Shown here piece by piece: positions 14,984 to 22,556 of a stretch of DNA of 47,816 nucleotides (within the stretch, counting starts at the first letter, position 1; each line of letters begins with the position of its first letter). Source of the DNA: a virus. Below the pieces are notes generated by a model, which did not search any database, was not told the origin of the DNA, and worked only from the letters and a program-made list of their open reading frames with translations. The position numbers and the translations under genes were made by a program. The DNA is taken from positions 1-47,816 of IMG/VR virus record IMGVR_UViG_3300043823_000287. One strand, 5' to 3'.

Positions 14984-15158
14984 TGTCCTTAATGATTTCC
15001 AATGCTTGCTTCATTCCTTCATGGAATCCATCTAGGAATGCCGCCGCTAGGTACTCCCTGTGGCCTTCTGCGCTCCCGTGGTTACTTGAGTATGTACGAA
15101 CCCCCTTGGTATCGAACCACTCGTTAAAGATGTCTACTGCTGATTTGATAGGTTTCAT
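14976..15158 (-). CDS. Hypothetical protein, 60 residues
   Basis: I chose the ATG at 15156-15158: MKPIKSAVDIFNEWFDTKG, then EYLAAAFLDGFHEGMKQALE. The reading frame upstream has only a TTG start. The end overlaps the next gene by ATGATTAG. It is a small soluble helical protein with no family recognised. Confidence 0.6.
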   Translation of the reverse strand: MKPIKSAVDIFNEWFDTKGVRTYSSNHGSAEGHREYLAAAFLDGFHEGMKQALEIIKDND

Positions 15159-15203
15159 TTTAGTTCTTCTGGTTGTTCTTCGTGCCAAGGCGATTCTTCC
15201 TCA

Positions 15204-15518
15204 TTATCGTCCGGCAATAAGTTTAGAGGATGAAGTTCCACTACTATACTTAAATTCTTTGACTGCTGTTCCAATAGCTTCTCCAATTCCGTCAACAAAT
15301 CCTTCTTTCCAGTGGGGAAAGAAGGCATGGAGCAACTCATGGGAGACAACATCTGCGAGGTGGCATTTATGGTTTCTGTTGACAATAATTTTGCGATTTT
15401 CGTAATCACATATTCCTTCATTTGGCTTTCCATTTGTTTTGCCAGCATCTCCCCAGCCATAACGCCAAGTTCTTCCAGAGATTTGAAGCTTGCCAACATA
15501 TTCCCAATCCTTTTTCAT
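15204..15518 (-). CDS. Small HExxH metallopeptidase-like protein
   Basis: The start at 15516-15518 (MKKDWEYVGKLQISGRTWRY) overlaps the stop of the upstream 26-residue membrane peptide by ATGA, which favours it over the in-frame ATG at 15575. Residues 56-64 read DVVSHELLH, a zincin HExxH motif (H60, E61, H64), followed by WKEGFVDGIGE with possible third ligands E72 or E80. It resembles small SprT/WSS-like or phage metallopeptidases. Substrate unknown. At 104 residues it is unusually compact. Confidence 0.7.
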   Translation of the reverse strand: MKKDWEYVGKLQISGRTWRYGWGDAGKTNGKPNEGICDYENRKIIVNRNHKCHLADVVSHELLHAFFPHWKEGFVDGIGEAIGTAVKEFKYSSGTSSSKLIAGR

Positions 15519-15595
15519 GTCTTTGGAAAAGTAAAGAGTATTGTGAATGTTACTAAGGTTAATGCCAGAAGGCATATTTCATTTTCCCATGTCAT
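15515..15595 (-). CDS. 26-residue membrane micropeptide
   Basis: ATG at 15593-15595 reads MTWENEICLLALTLVTFTIL, then FTFPKT and TGA. The start overlaps the stop of the gene at 15592-15801, and the stop overlaps the ATG of the metallopeptidase gene, both by ATGA. It is one hydrophobic helix. The two exact overlaps are the evidence for translation. Confidence 0.5.
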   Translation of the reverse strand: MTWENEICLLALTLVTFTILFTFPKT

Positions 15596-15801
15596 GTTGT
15601 GCGCTTTGGTAGGATCATGCCCTTGCGTTCAATGTAATCGTTGTCCTTAACTTGAAGGATTCTCCAAGGAATCCCCCCACGATTAAGGTCATCAATAACC
15701 CGTTGCTTGTATAGATTGTCCTTTTTGTTGCCATAGGCGTATGGCCCTGCAAGGACGGCATAATCTTCTTCGATATAGTATTCGGCTGGTAGTTTCTTCA
15801 T
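15592..15801 (-). CDS. Hypothetical protein, 69 residues
   Basis: It starts MKKLPAEYYIEEDYAVLAGP and has KQRVIDDLNRGGIPWRILQV and KGMILPKRTT. Short beta/alpha pattern, soluble and basic at its end. No family is recognised. It overlaps the winged-helix gene upstream by ATGA. Confidence 0.65.
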   Translation of the reverse strand: MKKLPAEYYIEEDYAVLAGPYAYGNKKDNLYKQRVIDDLNRGGIPWRILQVKDNDYIERKGMILPKRTT

Positions 15802-16043
15802 TTTTTCTTCTTGATTAGTTTGTAGTGAATCTCTGGATAAAGACCTCGCCCTGTGGCTATGTAGAATTTTTTACTCTCGACTAGCCCAGATTTTGCCAAG
15901 AGGCGAATCTTTTTTGACACATTGGACTGAGTAAGGCCAATGAGATCTCGTACTTGATCTGCCGTGTGCCATCCAGCGGGGACTTTATCAGCCTTCTTCT
16001 GGACTGCATTAGCTATGGCTTCAGCCCATTCGTTAGCACTCAT
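15798..16043 (-). CDS. Winged helix-turn-helix DNA-binding protein
   Basis: The start at 16041-16043 (MSANEWAEAIANAVQKKADK) overlaps the stop of the phosphoesterase gene. Residues 30-75 read GWHTADQVRDLIGLTQSNVS, KKIRLLAKSGLVESK, then a basic wing ending KLIKKKK. This is a MarR/ArsR-like winged helix in which DLIGLTQSNVSKKIRLL would be the recognition region. It is probably a transcriptional regulator of the phage. The target is unknown, and the TGACAA palindrome near 44.7 kb is one candidate. Confidence 0.75.
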   Translation of the reverse strand: MSANEWAEAIANAVQKKADKVPAGWHTADQVRDLIGLTQSNVSKKIRLLAKSGLVESKKFYIATGRGLYPEIHYKLIKKKK

Positions 16044-16807
16044 AGTGGCAACCTCCAGTCTTGGGAGAACTCGCTTCTGGTAAGGAGCCATACTGCGGAG
16101 TCTTTAGGCCCAATCTCTCCATAGACGATGCCTTGTCGCCATCCAAGCGTTGCTCGGCGGCACTTCGCATAGTCCATCTCGCCTCTGCGAGTAAGCGTGC
16201 CCACGCAGTATCCCGTGCTTTCCTTGATTGTGCGTCCCTCGCCAACTTGCGCTCGGTGAGTGTGAGCAAAGATGACATTGCCCCCATAAATTTCTGCCAT
16301 GTCCCTAGCACTATTCTCATTATAAATCGTACCGTGGGTGAAGGTGACATTTCCTATTGAGAGCCTTTGGAAAACCCCGTCATACGGAATGCGGCGACAG
16401 CCAATCTTCTTAAACGACTCATCAATGAAGTTGGTTGCTTGCTGGGCGGCATATGCGACAAGAGCGTTACGGTGGGATAACATACAGGGGATTCGATCCT
16501 CATGGTTTCCGTCCAGCACATGAGTTGGTCGATACTTTCGCAGGAAAGCAATTCCTCCATCAATGTCTGGAGCAACTGGTTCTGACTCGTCAGAACTTCC
16601 AACAGCCCCACTTCGCCATGCTGTAGTATCACACCAATCTCCCAAGTGAACCACAATGGATGGCTTCCATTTATCACGCATGGATAAGACGGCTTCAGTC
16701 GCCGAATTGTCAGCATATTTTCCATGACTGCACCCAACGGCAAGAAATCTCTCATATTTTGTAGCGATATGGGGGGCTTTCGCCCCCCTCGTTTTGGCCT
16801 TACTCAT
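16040..16807 (-). CDS. Calcineurin-like metallophosphoesterase
   Basis: It is 255 residues with the ordered metal ligands GCSHGK (25-30), VVHLGDWCD (52-60), LDGNHEDR (98-105), FTHGT (156-160) and FAHTHR (180-185). The first motif is GxSHG rather than GDxHG, so one usual metal ligand is altered. It overlaps the ERF gene by 8 bases, suggesting a DNA-repair nuclease or phosphatase partner. The substrate cannot be told from sequence. Confidence 0.88.
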   Translation of the reverse strand: MSKAKTRGAKAPHIATKYERFLAVGCSHGKYADNSATEAVLSMRDKWKPSIVVHLGDWCDTTAWRSGAVGSSDESEPVAPDIDGGIAFLRKYRPTHVLDGNHEDRIPCMLSHRNALVAYAAQQATNFIDESFKKIGCRRIPYDGVFQRLSIGNVTFTHGTIYNENSARDMAEIYGGNVIFAHTHRAQVGEGRTIKESTGYCVGTLTRRGEMDYAKCRRATLGWRQGIVYGEIGPKDSAVWLLTRSEFSQDWRLPL

Positions 16808-17534
16808 TGGGAGTGATGGTTACGATCTCCCACTTGGAGGGATCTTTCTTGCTGGGGCAGACCCCAGCATCAACGATGGTTCCGTTCTTCCCAAGTTCAG
16901 TAGCTAGGTTATACAGCTTCTCATCGAATGTCATAGTCTCCAAGACCTTCCCCTTGTCATTGAACTCAATGGCATAGAGAACCCACTTCTTAGAGCTACC
17001 CTCTGGACTCTTTGCGGCGATCTTGGTATTGGTGGGGAGAACCCCAGACCAAGTATTCGTAACATTACCAGCAGGGCGAACGGATGGATTTCGATCCATG
17101 ATCTTAGCAAGAGCAGGGCGAGGCTCCTCCTTCTTGGCTAGGCCAGAGGACACATTGCCGTCATCATCCTCCTCCGTTGCCAGACCGCACACAGCGGCTA
17201 GGGAGTAACGACGAGCATAGGTGATGGCAGATCCAACTCCCTGCGGGGACTGATCCTTGAGAGGGAGCAGAAGCTCAGACTCCTCGTAGTGACCAGCCTT
17301 GTGCTTGATGATGGTCTTAACGCCAGCGCATCCATCACGATATACGGGTGTTTGCTGGATAGCCAGACCATGCTTTGCAAGCACGGGTCGGGTTGCGTCT
17401 ACGATTGCATCCAACGGAGCATACTTAGATTTGAAGTACGGGTTGTTTGCTGTTTTGGGAACATTGGTGAGTTCCCCGATAGCGGCTACGAGAGCCTGTG
17501 CGTATTCCTGCTGTGGTGTGGTTTCTGTTTTCAT
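16800..17534 (-). CDS. erf: ERF-family single-strand annealing protein
   Basis: It is 244 residues. The N-terminal ERF domain reads NNPYFKSKYAPLDAIVDATR (30-49), then HGLAIQQTP and GVGSAITYARRYSLAAVCGL (99-118), followed by EEDDDGN. These are the core ERF motifs. The C-terminal half is variable. It anneals complementary single strands for recombination and genome circularisation. The start follows AATAAAACAACACA. It works with the phosphoesterase, the PD-(D/E)XK nuclease and the SSB-like protein. Confidence 0.93.
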   Translation of the reverse strand: MKTETTPQQEYAQALVAAIGELTNVPKTANNPYFKSKYAPLDAIVDATRPVLAKHGLAIQQTPVYRDGCAGVKTIIKHKAGHYEESELLLPLKDQSPQGVGSAITYARRYSLAAVCGLATEEDDDGNVSSGLAKKEEPRPALAKIMDRNPSVRPAGNVTNTWSGVLPTNTKIAAKSPEGSSKKWVLYAIEFNDKGKVLETMTFDEKLYNLATELGKNGTIVDAGVCPSKKDPSKWEIVTITPNE

Positions 17535-17546
17535 TGTGTTGTTTTA

Positions 17547-17681
17547 TTACCCTCTCTCGTCGGCCTCAATCATTGAGTCGTCGATAAAGGAAATTGCTTC
17601 GTCCAAGGTGTCTCTCAGATCACGAAGGGAGTCGAGAAGAATCTCAACTTTTTCTTCGGGCGTGAGTGGAGAATTTTCCAT
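17547..17681 (-). CDS. Acidic 44-residue helical protein
   Basis: ATG at 17679-17681 reads MENSPLTPEEKVEILLDSLR, then DLRDTLDEAISFIDDSMIEA and DERG, TAA. The start shares its A with the stop of the upstream gene (TAATG). It is acidic and amphipathic throughout. No family recognised. Confidence 0.6.
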   Translation of the reverse strand: MENSPLTPEEKVEILLDSLRDLRDTLDEAISFIDDSMIEADERG

Positions 17682-17920
17682 TAGTGCTTGACAATAAATA
17701 CGGAGAAGAACGCAACGACTGCAAGGGCCGCTGTAAAGGTAGAGAGCCAGAACAGAATGTTGAGTCGTTCCGCAAGAGTTTCGACATTCTCTGAGATAGC
17801 GTCGATGTCGATGCGGTTGTGGCTGTTTTGCAGTTGGAGTGCGGCGAGTCGGATTGAGGTTTCATCCTGCTTGCTGATTTTGGTTTTTGCTTTTGGCTTG
17901 GTAGTTTTTGTTGTTGTCAT
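17681..17920 (-). CDS. Coiled-coil protein with C-terminal membrane anchor
   Basis: It is 79 residues: a lysine/threonine-rich start (MTTTKTTKPKAKTKISKQDE), a helical middle (NRIDIDAISENVETLAERLN), then a hydrophobic tail (ILFWLSTFTAALAVVAFFSV). A tail-anchored inner-membrane protein is likely. No named family. Confidence 0.65.
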   Translation of the reverse strand: MTTTKTTKPKAKTKISKQDETSIRLAALQLQNSHNRIDIDAISENVETLAERLNILFWLSTFTAALAVVAFFSVFIVKH

Positions 17921-17962
17921 AACGATGGGTGTTGTAGGGGAGGGTGGATGATATGTCGAGAA

Positions 17963-18181
17963 TTATTTTCTAAATTTTTTCCTGCGCTCAATCTCTCGGT
18001 TGATGAACCAAGCCGCCTTCTCAAGCTCTTGGATTTCGTCATCCTTGAGGCCGCATCGCCAAATATATTTGACTGCCGCCCCTAGGTTGAATGGAAAATG
18101 TTCAATGATGTCGATTGCCTCCACTCCAGATGGGTGAGAGGTGTAGTGTTTTGGGTGGTTGATGGTGTCGTGGGTTTTCAT
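17963..18181 (-). CDS. DUF3310 family protein
   Basis: It is 72 residues, starting MKTHDTINHPKHYTSHPSGV, then EAIDIIEHFPFNLGAAVKYI and WRCGLKDDEIQELEKAAWFI. HPKHYxxHPSGxEaIdI and NLGxAvKYiWRxGxKd are the DUF3310 signature, common in phage replication neighbourhoods and sometimes called a nucleotide kinase-like protein. The biochemical role is unproven. It is the last gene of the middle tiny-gene block. Confidence 0.88.
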   Translation of the reverse strand: MKTHDTINHPKHYTSHPSGVEAIDIIEHFPFNLGAAVKYIWRCGLKDDEIQELEKAAWFINREIERRKKFRK

Positions 18182-18630
18182 TTTAGTGTTGCCTTGATTG
18201 CTGAACTTGCTATGTGGCGATAGTATTCTGTTGAGTCGTGGGTGGTTGTTCCATGAGCAATGAATGACAGGGCTTCACGAAGCAGAGCGACCTCGGCCTC
18301 TGCTTTCTGCCGTGCAGAGCGTTCAATGCACAAAGGCGATATTTTCGCGGGTTTCGTTTTGTAAATCTCTGTTCCACATTCAAACACATTCCAGTATTGA
18401 ATGCCTCTTTCAGCCCCGCAATGTGGGCATCGGGTCGTGTCGTTGATCTCCTGTTCCTCGTAATAATCGGGATTACATACCTCACAATCAAATCCTCCGT
18501 AGCAGGAGCATTTAGGCTTTTTTACCACATTGATATTTTTCCCACAGGCGGTGCATTGCGTGGTGATTTTGTCTCCTTGTTCAAGCTGAACAATAGAATG
18601 ATGCGGGCATCGGGTCGTCGTGTCTTTCAT
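18178..18630 (-). CDS. Double-leader zinc-ribbon fusion, leader family
   Basis: It is 150 residues. The first leader, MKDTTTRCPHHSIVQLEQGD, precedes cysteine pairs (QCTACGKN, KCSCYGGFDCEVC). A second leader in frame, INDTTRCPHCGAERG, begins near residue 63 with ATC in place of ATG, and is followed by LCIERSARQKAEAEVALLRE and the tail IASSAIKATLK. Two family members have fused and the internal start codon has been lost. Zinc binding is likely and the function is unknown. Confidence 0.75.
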   Translation of the reverse strand: MKDTTTRCPHHSIVQLEQGDKITTQCTACGKNINVVKKPKCSCYGGFDCEVCNPDYYEEQEINDTTRCPHCGAERGIQYWNVFECGTEIYKTKPAKISPLCIERSARQKAEAEVALLREALSFIAHGTTTHDSTEYYRHIASSAIKATLK

Positions 18631-19127
18631 TTTGAGTAAAGTTCGATGTATTTCCTTCGGAGTTCAGCGGTCGTGCAGTTACAACCGAGATCCCATTTTT
18701 TTGGGTCTTCTGTTGAAATGTTGCAGTCCCCGTCATGTAGGCCACCGATGTCCACACAGTCGTAAAACTCGGTAAGCAGTGATCGCGTCTCAAAGAGTAA
18801 TTCTCCTAGCCGAGCGACCTCGGCCTCGGCCTCGGCTTTTTCTTTGAGTTGTTGATTCTGCTTTTTGATAATTGCATTCAAGGCATTAACCTTTTTATTG
18901 AGACTTCGTATCTCATTCTTTGACTGTGAGGTTGCTGAAACTTGGAGCTTCAAAAGGTGCTTGTATGCGGTTGTTTTATTCTTTTCTTTTTCAAGAAGGG
19001 ATTCGAGACGAAAGGCAAATTCTGAAGGAACTGGAAGACCTCGGTTTTGATAGCCCCCATACAACCTCCTCAATTCTTGGTTCGTTCTGGGAAATGCACT
19101 TAAGAAGTGGGTCGTCTTCTCAATCAT
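18627..19127 (-). CDS. Leader-block coiled-coil protein
   Basis: I chose the ATG at 19125-19127 (MIEKTTHFLSAFPRTNQELR), as it overlaps the previous stop (ATGATTGA). The middle is a long coiled coil (NEIRSLNKKVNALNAIIKKQ, then KEKAEAEAEVARLGELLFE), and the end carries cysteines (DIGGLHDGDCNI, DLGCNCTTAELRRKY). It has the family AEAEVARL segment but not the leader. Function unknown. Confidence 0.7.
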   Translation of the reverse strand: MIEKTTHFLSAFPRTNQELRRLYGGYQNRGLPVPSEFAFRLESLLEKEKNKTTAYKHLLKLQVSATSQSKNEIRSLNKKVNALNAIIKKQNQQLKEKAEAEAEVARLGELLFETRSLLTEFYDCVDIGGLHDGDCNISTEDPKKWDLGCNCTTAELRRKYIELYSK

Positions 19128-19431
19128 GATTGGTTTCGGGTTTAGAGAATCCTTCAAGGATTCCAGCGTAGTGATGGAGTTGCTTGATGATCGCTTCAGC
19201 TTTATCTACTCGTTCGATAAGGAATGCGGAGCGTTCATCGCTTTTCTTTGCACATTCCATCACCATGTTTTTAAGCCGTGCGACCTCGGCCTCGGATTGC
19301 ATAGCCCGTTCTTCCAGTTCATATCCAACCTTCAGTGGAATGCAGTCCTTTCGGAGTGCGCAACCTCGGAGAGCCTCAAAGCGGTTGGCTTCACAAACGG
19401 GGCATTGGGTCGTCGTGTCGTTGGTGGTCAT
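19120..19431 (-). CDS. Leader-family CPVCEANRFEAL protein, paralogue of 1158-1433
   Basis: It is 103 residues, starting MTTNDTTTQCPVCEANRFEA, then RKDCIPLKVGYELEERAMQS and EAEVARLKNMVMECAKKSDE. The N-terminal 55 residues align with 1158-1433, while the C-terminus (DKAEAIIKQLHHYAGILEGF) is unrelated. This shows module exchange at the coiled coil. It overlaps neighbours by ATGA and ATGATTGA. Confidence 0.75.
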   Translation of the reverse strand: MTTNDTTTQCPVCEANRFEALRGCALRKDCIPLKVGYELEERAMQSEAEVARLKNMVMECAKKSDERSAFLIERVDKAEAIIKQLHHYAGILEGFSKPETNHD

Positions 19432-19817
19432 TTGAATTCTTCTTCAATTCGTTTAAGGATTTCATCCAAGAAACAGACGCAACGAATGTTTAGAGGATCG
19501 CAGGTTTTTTCATCGTGGTTCAAATACGGAACGGCATCTCTTATTAGTTGTTTAAGCCGTGCGGCCTCGGCCTCTGCTTTTTCTAACTTCTGCTCGGCTT
19601 CCATTTGCTTGTCGAAACGGCTCCATAGTTCCTTTCGTTCTGTCTCGGATTCGTTGAGTTCGCGTTCTAGCTGACGGGCTAGACTAATCATATCCATTCT
19701 GTCGCCATCACTAGGCTTTCGCAGTTCGACTATTAAAGCATTTACTCGCGGAGAATCTGAAAAGTAGTTGCCTTCAGATTCAGCATCCGTTCGTGGGGTC
19801 GTCGTGTCGTTGTCCAT
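19428..19817 (-). CDS. PRTDA-type leader-family coiled-coil protein
   Basis: It is 129 residues: MDNDTTTPRTDAESEGNYFS, then RVNALIVELRKPSDGDRMDM, SLARQLERELNESETERKEL, EKAEAEAARLKQLI, and a C-terminal cysteine group (CDPLNIRCVCFLDEI). The NDTTTPRTDA start and the ARQLERELN motif match 548-1051. It is the first gene of the middle tiny-gene block. No function is assigned. Confidence 0.75.
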   Translation of the reverse strand: MDNDTTTPRTDAESEGNYFSDSPRVNALIVELRKPSDGDRMDMISLARQLERELNESETERKELWSRFDKQMEAEQKLEKAEAEAARLKQLIRDAVPYLNHDEKTCDPLNIRCVCFLDEILKRIEEEFK

Positions 19818-20423
19818 GCGGCGAATATGGAGGCTATTCTCCGCAGATCAAGAAAAAAATAAAAAATCTTTTTGCTTGACACTGCTTCCAAATTTTATGG
19901 AAAATCCGAGCAGAGCGAGGCCAGATACGACATCACCGCAATAGCCCTCCGCAGGAGGTTGTTTTTACTTTTCCTTGACATTTATTCATAAATGCATAGT
20001 GTTTGTAACGGAGCCTAAGGGATACCGTGGCTCCTCAAAGGTTCCTTCTGACTGATAAAAACCCAACAGGTTTTCCGAAAGGCAGGCTGGAAGGTCAACA
20101 TCCCCGTGCCGCAAGTCGGCTTGATATGGTTCGCCCAGCGGGGATTCATTTTTTTCTTGCCAGTTATCAAATAATCTTGGATAACTGAATCATCGCCCCA
20201 CTCCCTCTCCGTGATCGAAAGGTTGCGTGATGGCCAAGGCGTGAGGATGCCGGAGCCTCGGGACCAAAGGACGCTTTGGATCGGCACATGATCTTTCACA
20301 TTTTGGCAGTCGCAGATCCGACGCAAAGGATCGTCCGATTGAACGGGTGACTAGGTTGCTCTATCGCGCAATATCAACCGCTGTTCAAGGAGGGTCGAAA
20401 GACCAGCCCTGCCGAACAATCTA

Positions 20424-20498
20424 TGTAGGGTGGACAAATGGTAAGTCGCCAGTCTCATAAGCTGGAGATTGCAGGTTCGATTCCTGCCCCTGCTACCA
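20424..20498 (+). tRNA. tRNA-Met (anticodon CAT)
   Basis: A full cloverleaf can be drawn: acceptor TGTAGGG/CCCTGCT (first pair T-T mismatched, one G-T pair), D-arm GAC...GTC with GG in the loop, anticodon stem CCAGT/GCTGG with loop CTCATAA, variable loop AGATT, and T-arm GCAGG-TTCGATT-CCTGC. The CCA end is encoded. The anticodon CAT is at 20456-20458. CAT could also be a lysidine-modified Ile tRNA. Confidence 0.9.
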
Positions 20499-20817
20499 AT
20501 TTCAGAAGTCCATGAAACATCTCGACTCCATTGGATGTGCAAGTTAAAAGGAAGTCGTAAAACACTTGCATGGCACTCTTCTCCAGATGGTTTCGACCTA
20601 CTGGATGCTCTGATCGAATCGGTTGGAGCTTAAATCGGGGGAGGCATTGAGGGCTATGCAACGGACGATTCCAACGCATAGAGCGACCTGATCCTCTTCC
20701 GACCATTTTCTAGTAAACATGGGGGGCTTCCCAAATGAACAGCTATCTCACCCCATGTCTTCTTTCTTGAAAGAAGATTCCACTTAACGCACCAGAAAAG
20801 GCGAGTTATGTAACAAA

Positions 20818-20845
20818 AAGCCAGTTAAGACCCCATATCTGGCGA
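20818..20845 (+). repeat. 28-bp hairpin direct repeat, copy 1
   Basis: AAGCCAGTTAAGACC then CCATATCTGGCGA matches 21711-21738 at 26 of 28 bases. Each copy contains an inverted pair (CCAG...CTGG, extended to GCCAG/CTGGC). The copies lie before and after the glycosyltransferase gene at 20903-21664. Confidence 0.75.
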
Positions 20846-20902
20846 GTTGGAATAATTAACAGAGTTGCCTGTTATTCCATCCTGTGATACACCATCAGCC
20901 TT

Positions 20903-21664
20903 ATGTCAACAGATTTCCGAACTTGCTACCGATCTCCGATCCAAGGACGCCTCCTTGAAGCTGTAATCGTCTGTGTTAACTACGCTGACTTCCTTGCAGA
21001 AACCCTACCCAAGAACAAATCGTACTTTGATCACATCGTAGTAGTCACCAGTTTTGATGACGAAGAAACGCAGAAGGTGTGTAGGTACAATAGCGTGGAA
21101 TGCGTCAAGACGAACAGCTTCTACGAGGACGGGGCGGCATTTAACAAGGCTAACGGAATTAACCTTGGCATCGCCCACCTAAAATTTAACGACTGGATTC
21201 TCCACCTAGATGCCGATGTCCTACTTCCGAATGACTTCCGCAACCTTGTATTTGCGTATCCGATCCAGAAAGACACCCTGTATGGTGCTGACAGGATGAA
21301 CATTGTTGGATACCCTGCCTATCAAGATTTGATTGCCTCCAATGATTTCCACCACCAATACAAGCACAAATTCCTTTCGGAAGTCCCACAACCATCCCAT
21401 AGGGGTGCTAGGTTGATTCATAAGGAGTTTGGTTACTGCCCTATAGGGTTTTTCCAGTTATTCAACTCCTACTGGATTCGGACTCATGATCTCCGTTATC
21501 CCAACAATCAAAAGAATGCAGAGAGAAGTGATGTGTTGTTCTCCTTGCAATGGCCTAGAGATAAAAGGCAACTTCTTCCAACGGCAACTGTATTCCATCT
21601 GGAGAGCGAACCCAATAAGCAGGGGGTGAACTGGCATGGTAGGGTTTCTGCTCCATTTAAGTAA
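20903..21664 (+). CDS. GT-A type glycosyltransferase
   Basis: It is 253 residues on the plus strand, opposite to its neighbours. It begins MSTDFRTCYRSPIQGRLLEA, then VIVCVNYADFLAETLP, FDHIVVVTSFDDEETQKVC, and the metal/nucleotide-sugar motif WILHLDADVLLP (DAD at 103-105). It is a cytoplasmic GT-A fold enzyme without a membrane segment. Donor and acceptor unknown. Repeat copies on both sides and the neighbouring nuclease suggest that it came in as a cassette. Confidence 0.75.
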   Translation: MSTDFRTCYRSPIQGRLLEAVIVCVNYADFLAETLPKNKSYFDHIVVVTSFDDEETQKVCRYNSVECVKTNSFYEDGAAFNKANGINLGIAHLKFNDWILHLDADVLLPNDFRNLVFAYPIQKDTLYGADRMNIVGYPAYQDLIASNDFHHQYKHKFLSEVPQPSHRGARLIHKEFGYCPIGFFQLFNSYWIRTHDLRYPNNQKNAERSDVLFSLQWPRDKRQLLPTATVFHLESEPNKQGVNWHGRVSAPFK

Positions 21665-21710
21665 TAGTTTTGTTACTGATTGGCGGTCGCCTTGCGTGGA
21701 TTCTGACGGA

Positions 21711-21738
21711 AAGCCAGTTAAGACGCCACATCTGGCGA
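21711..21738 (+). repeat. 28-bp hairpin direct repeat, copy 2
   Basis: AAGCCAGTTAAGACG then CCACATCTGGCGA is the partner of 20818-20845, differing at two positions. It sits between the glycosyltransferase and endonuclease genes. Confidence 0.75.
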
Positions 21739-21792
21739 TGTTGTCTTGAAAGAAAAAGTTGCAATAATTCTTTCTTGGGGTATATTGTTGTG

Positions 21793-22287
21793 ATGATCGA
21801 ATCAAAACTTAAAATTTTAGGAAAATCAACGCACAATTTCCCTCAAAAATTCAAACATGGCGACAGAAACGATCTTAATCAAAGATTTGTTCAATATCAC
21901 AAAAATGGTTCACAATACTGGGTTAGCGAAAAACACTGGCAAAAGATAACCAAAAGGAAAAGAGAAAATTCCAAAAAACATTATTATTCAAACCCTCAAG
22001 TCAAAGAAAAAAAACTTCAATATGCAAAATCGGACAAGGCTTTTGATGCTAGACTGCGAAGGGATTTTGGCATTGGTGTAGAAGATTACAATACAATGTT
22101 TCGCAACCAAAACGGAGTTTGTGCAATTTGTAAACTTTCTTGCAGTACGGGAAAAAGGCTGTCTGTCGATCATTGTCACGACACAGGAAAGGTCAGAGGA
22201 TTGTTATGCACTAATTGCAATAATGGCATAGGACATCTTATGGACTCTATAGAGTTGCTTGCAGAAGCAATTAGATACCTTTCTTAA
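21793..22287 (+). CDS. Recombination endonuclease VII-like (HNH fold)
   Basis: From ATG 21793 the product is 164 residues: MIESKLKILGKSTHNFPQKF, a basic middle, then NGVCAICKLSCS (C110, C113), LSVDHCHDTGKVRGLLCTNC (D126-H127, C139, C142) and NGIGHLMDSIELL. This is the zinc-stabilised His-Me core of T4 endonuclease VII relatives. It may resolve DNA junctions or act as a homing nuclease for the island. An upstream frame to 21670 lacks support. Confidence 0.88.
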   Translation: MIESKLKILGKSTHNFPQKFKHGDRNDLNQRFVQYHKNGSQYWVSEKHWQKITKRKRENSKKHYYSNPQVKEKKLQYAKSDKAFDARLRRDFGIGVEDYNTMFRNQNGVCAICKLSCSTGKRLSVDHCHDTGKVRGLLCTNCNNGIGHLMDSIELLAEAIRYLS

Positions 22288-22556
22288 AACACTATTTCCT
22301 TCAAGATTATTATTCAAAAGTAATATAACTCATTTATAATCATAAGGTAATACGCATCCAATAGTATTCAGTGGTTCGTATTCAATAATAATGTAGTTCA
22401 TACCAGACATATCTCTGGGTTGTGTAGCGTAAAGCTGACAGATCATTTATAGCGATATTTGGGAGTTTATCCCCTTTAGGGTATAACCATTACCGAACCG
22501 AAATTGTTTAGATCATGTTCTCAAAATGAACTCATGATTCACTTTCAGCACCTATT
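22288..22556. other. Convergent intergenic region
   Basis: It lies between the ends of the plus-strand endonuclease gene and the minus-strand endolysin gene. It is A/T-rich, with no open frame of note. An imperfect hairpin (ATCATGTTC at 22512-22520 with GAACTCATGAT at 22528-22538) could end transcription, but it lacks a clear T-run. Confidence 0.5.

Larger units (their letters stand above)
19818..20902. other. 1.1-kb region without convincing protein genes; contains tRNA-Met
   Basis: Apart from the tRNA it holds two TTGACA boxes on the plus strand (19876-19881 and 19975-19980) without good -10 partners, and an inverted repeat ACATGGGG/CCCCATGT (20717-20724 and 20751-20758). There is also the palindrome CTTCTTTC-TT-GAAAGAAG near 20758-20775 and one copy of a 28-bp hairpin repeat (20818-20845). 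The open frames here lack family support and one is antisense to the tRNA. Confidence 0.6.

Noticed and set aside
20015-20326. 103-residue minus-strand frame with a partly protein-like composition
   Set aside because: No recognised motif, no neighbouring overlap and no start context. It could be a gene remnant but cannot be supported.
20455-20706. Minus-strand frame ending LVAGAGIEPAISSL
   Set aside because: This is the well-known artefact of translating the antisense of a tRNA gene. The tRNA-Met accounts for it.
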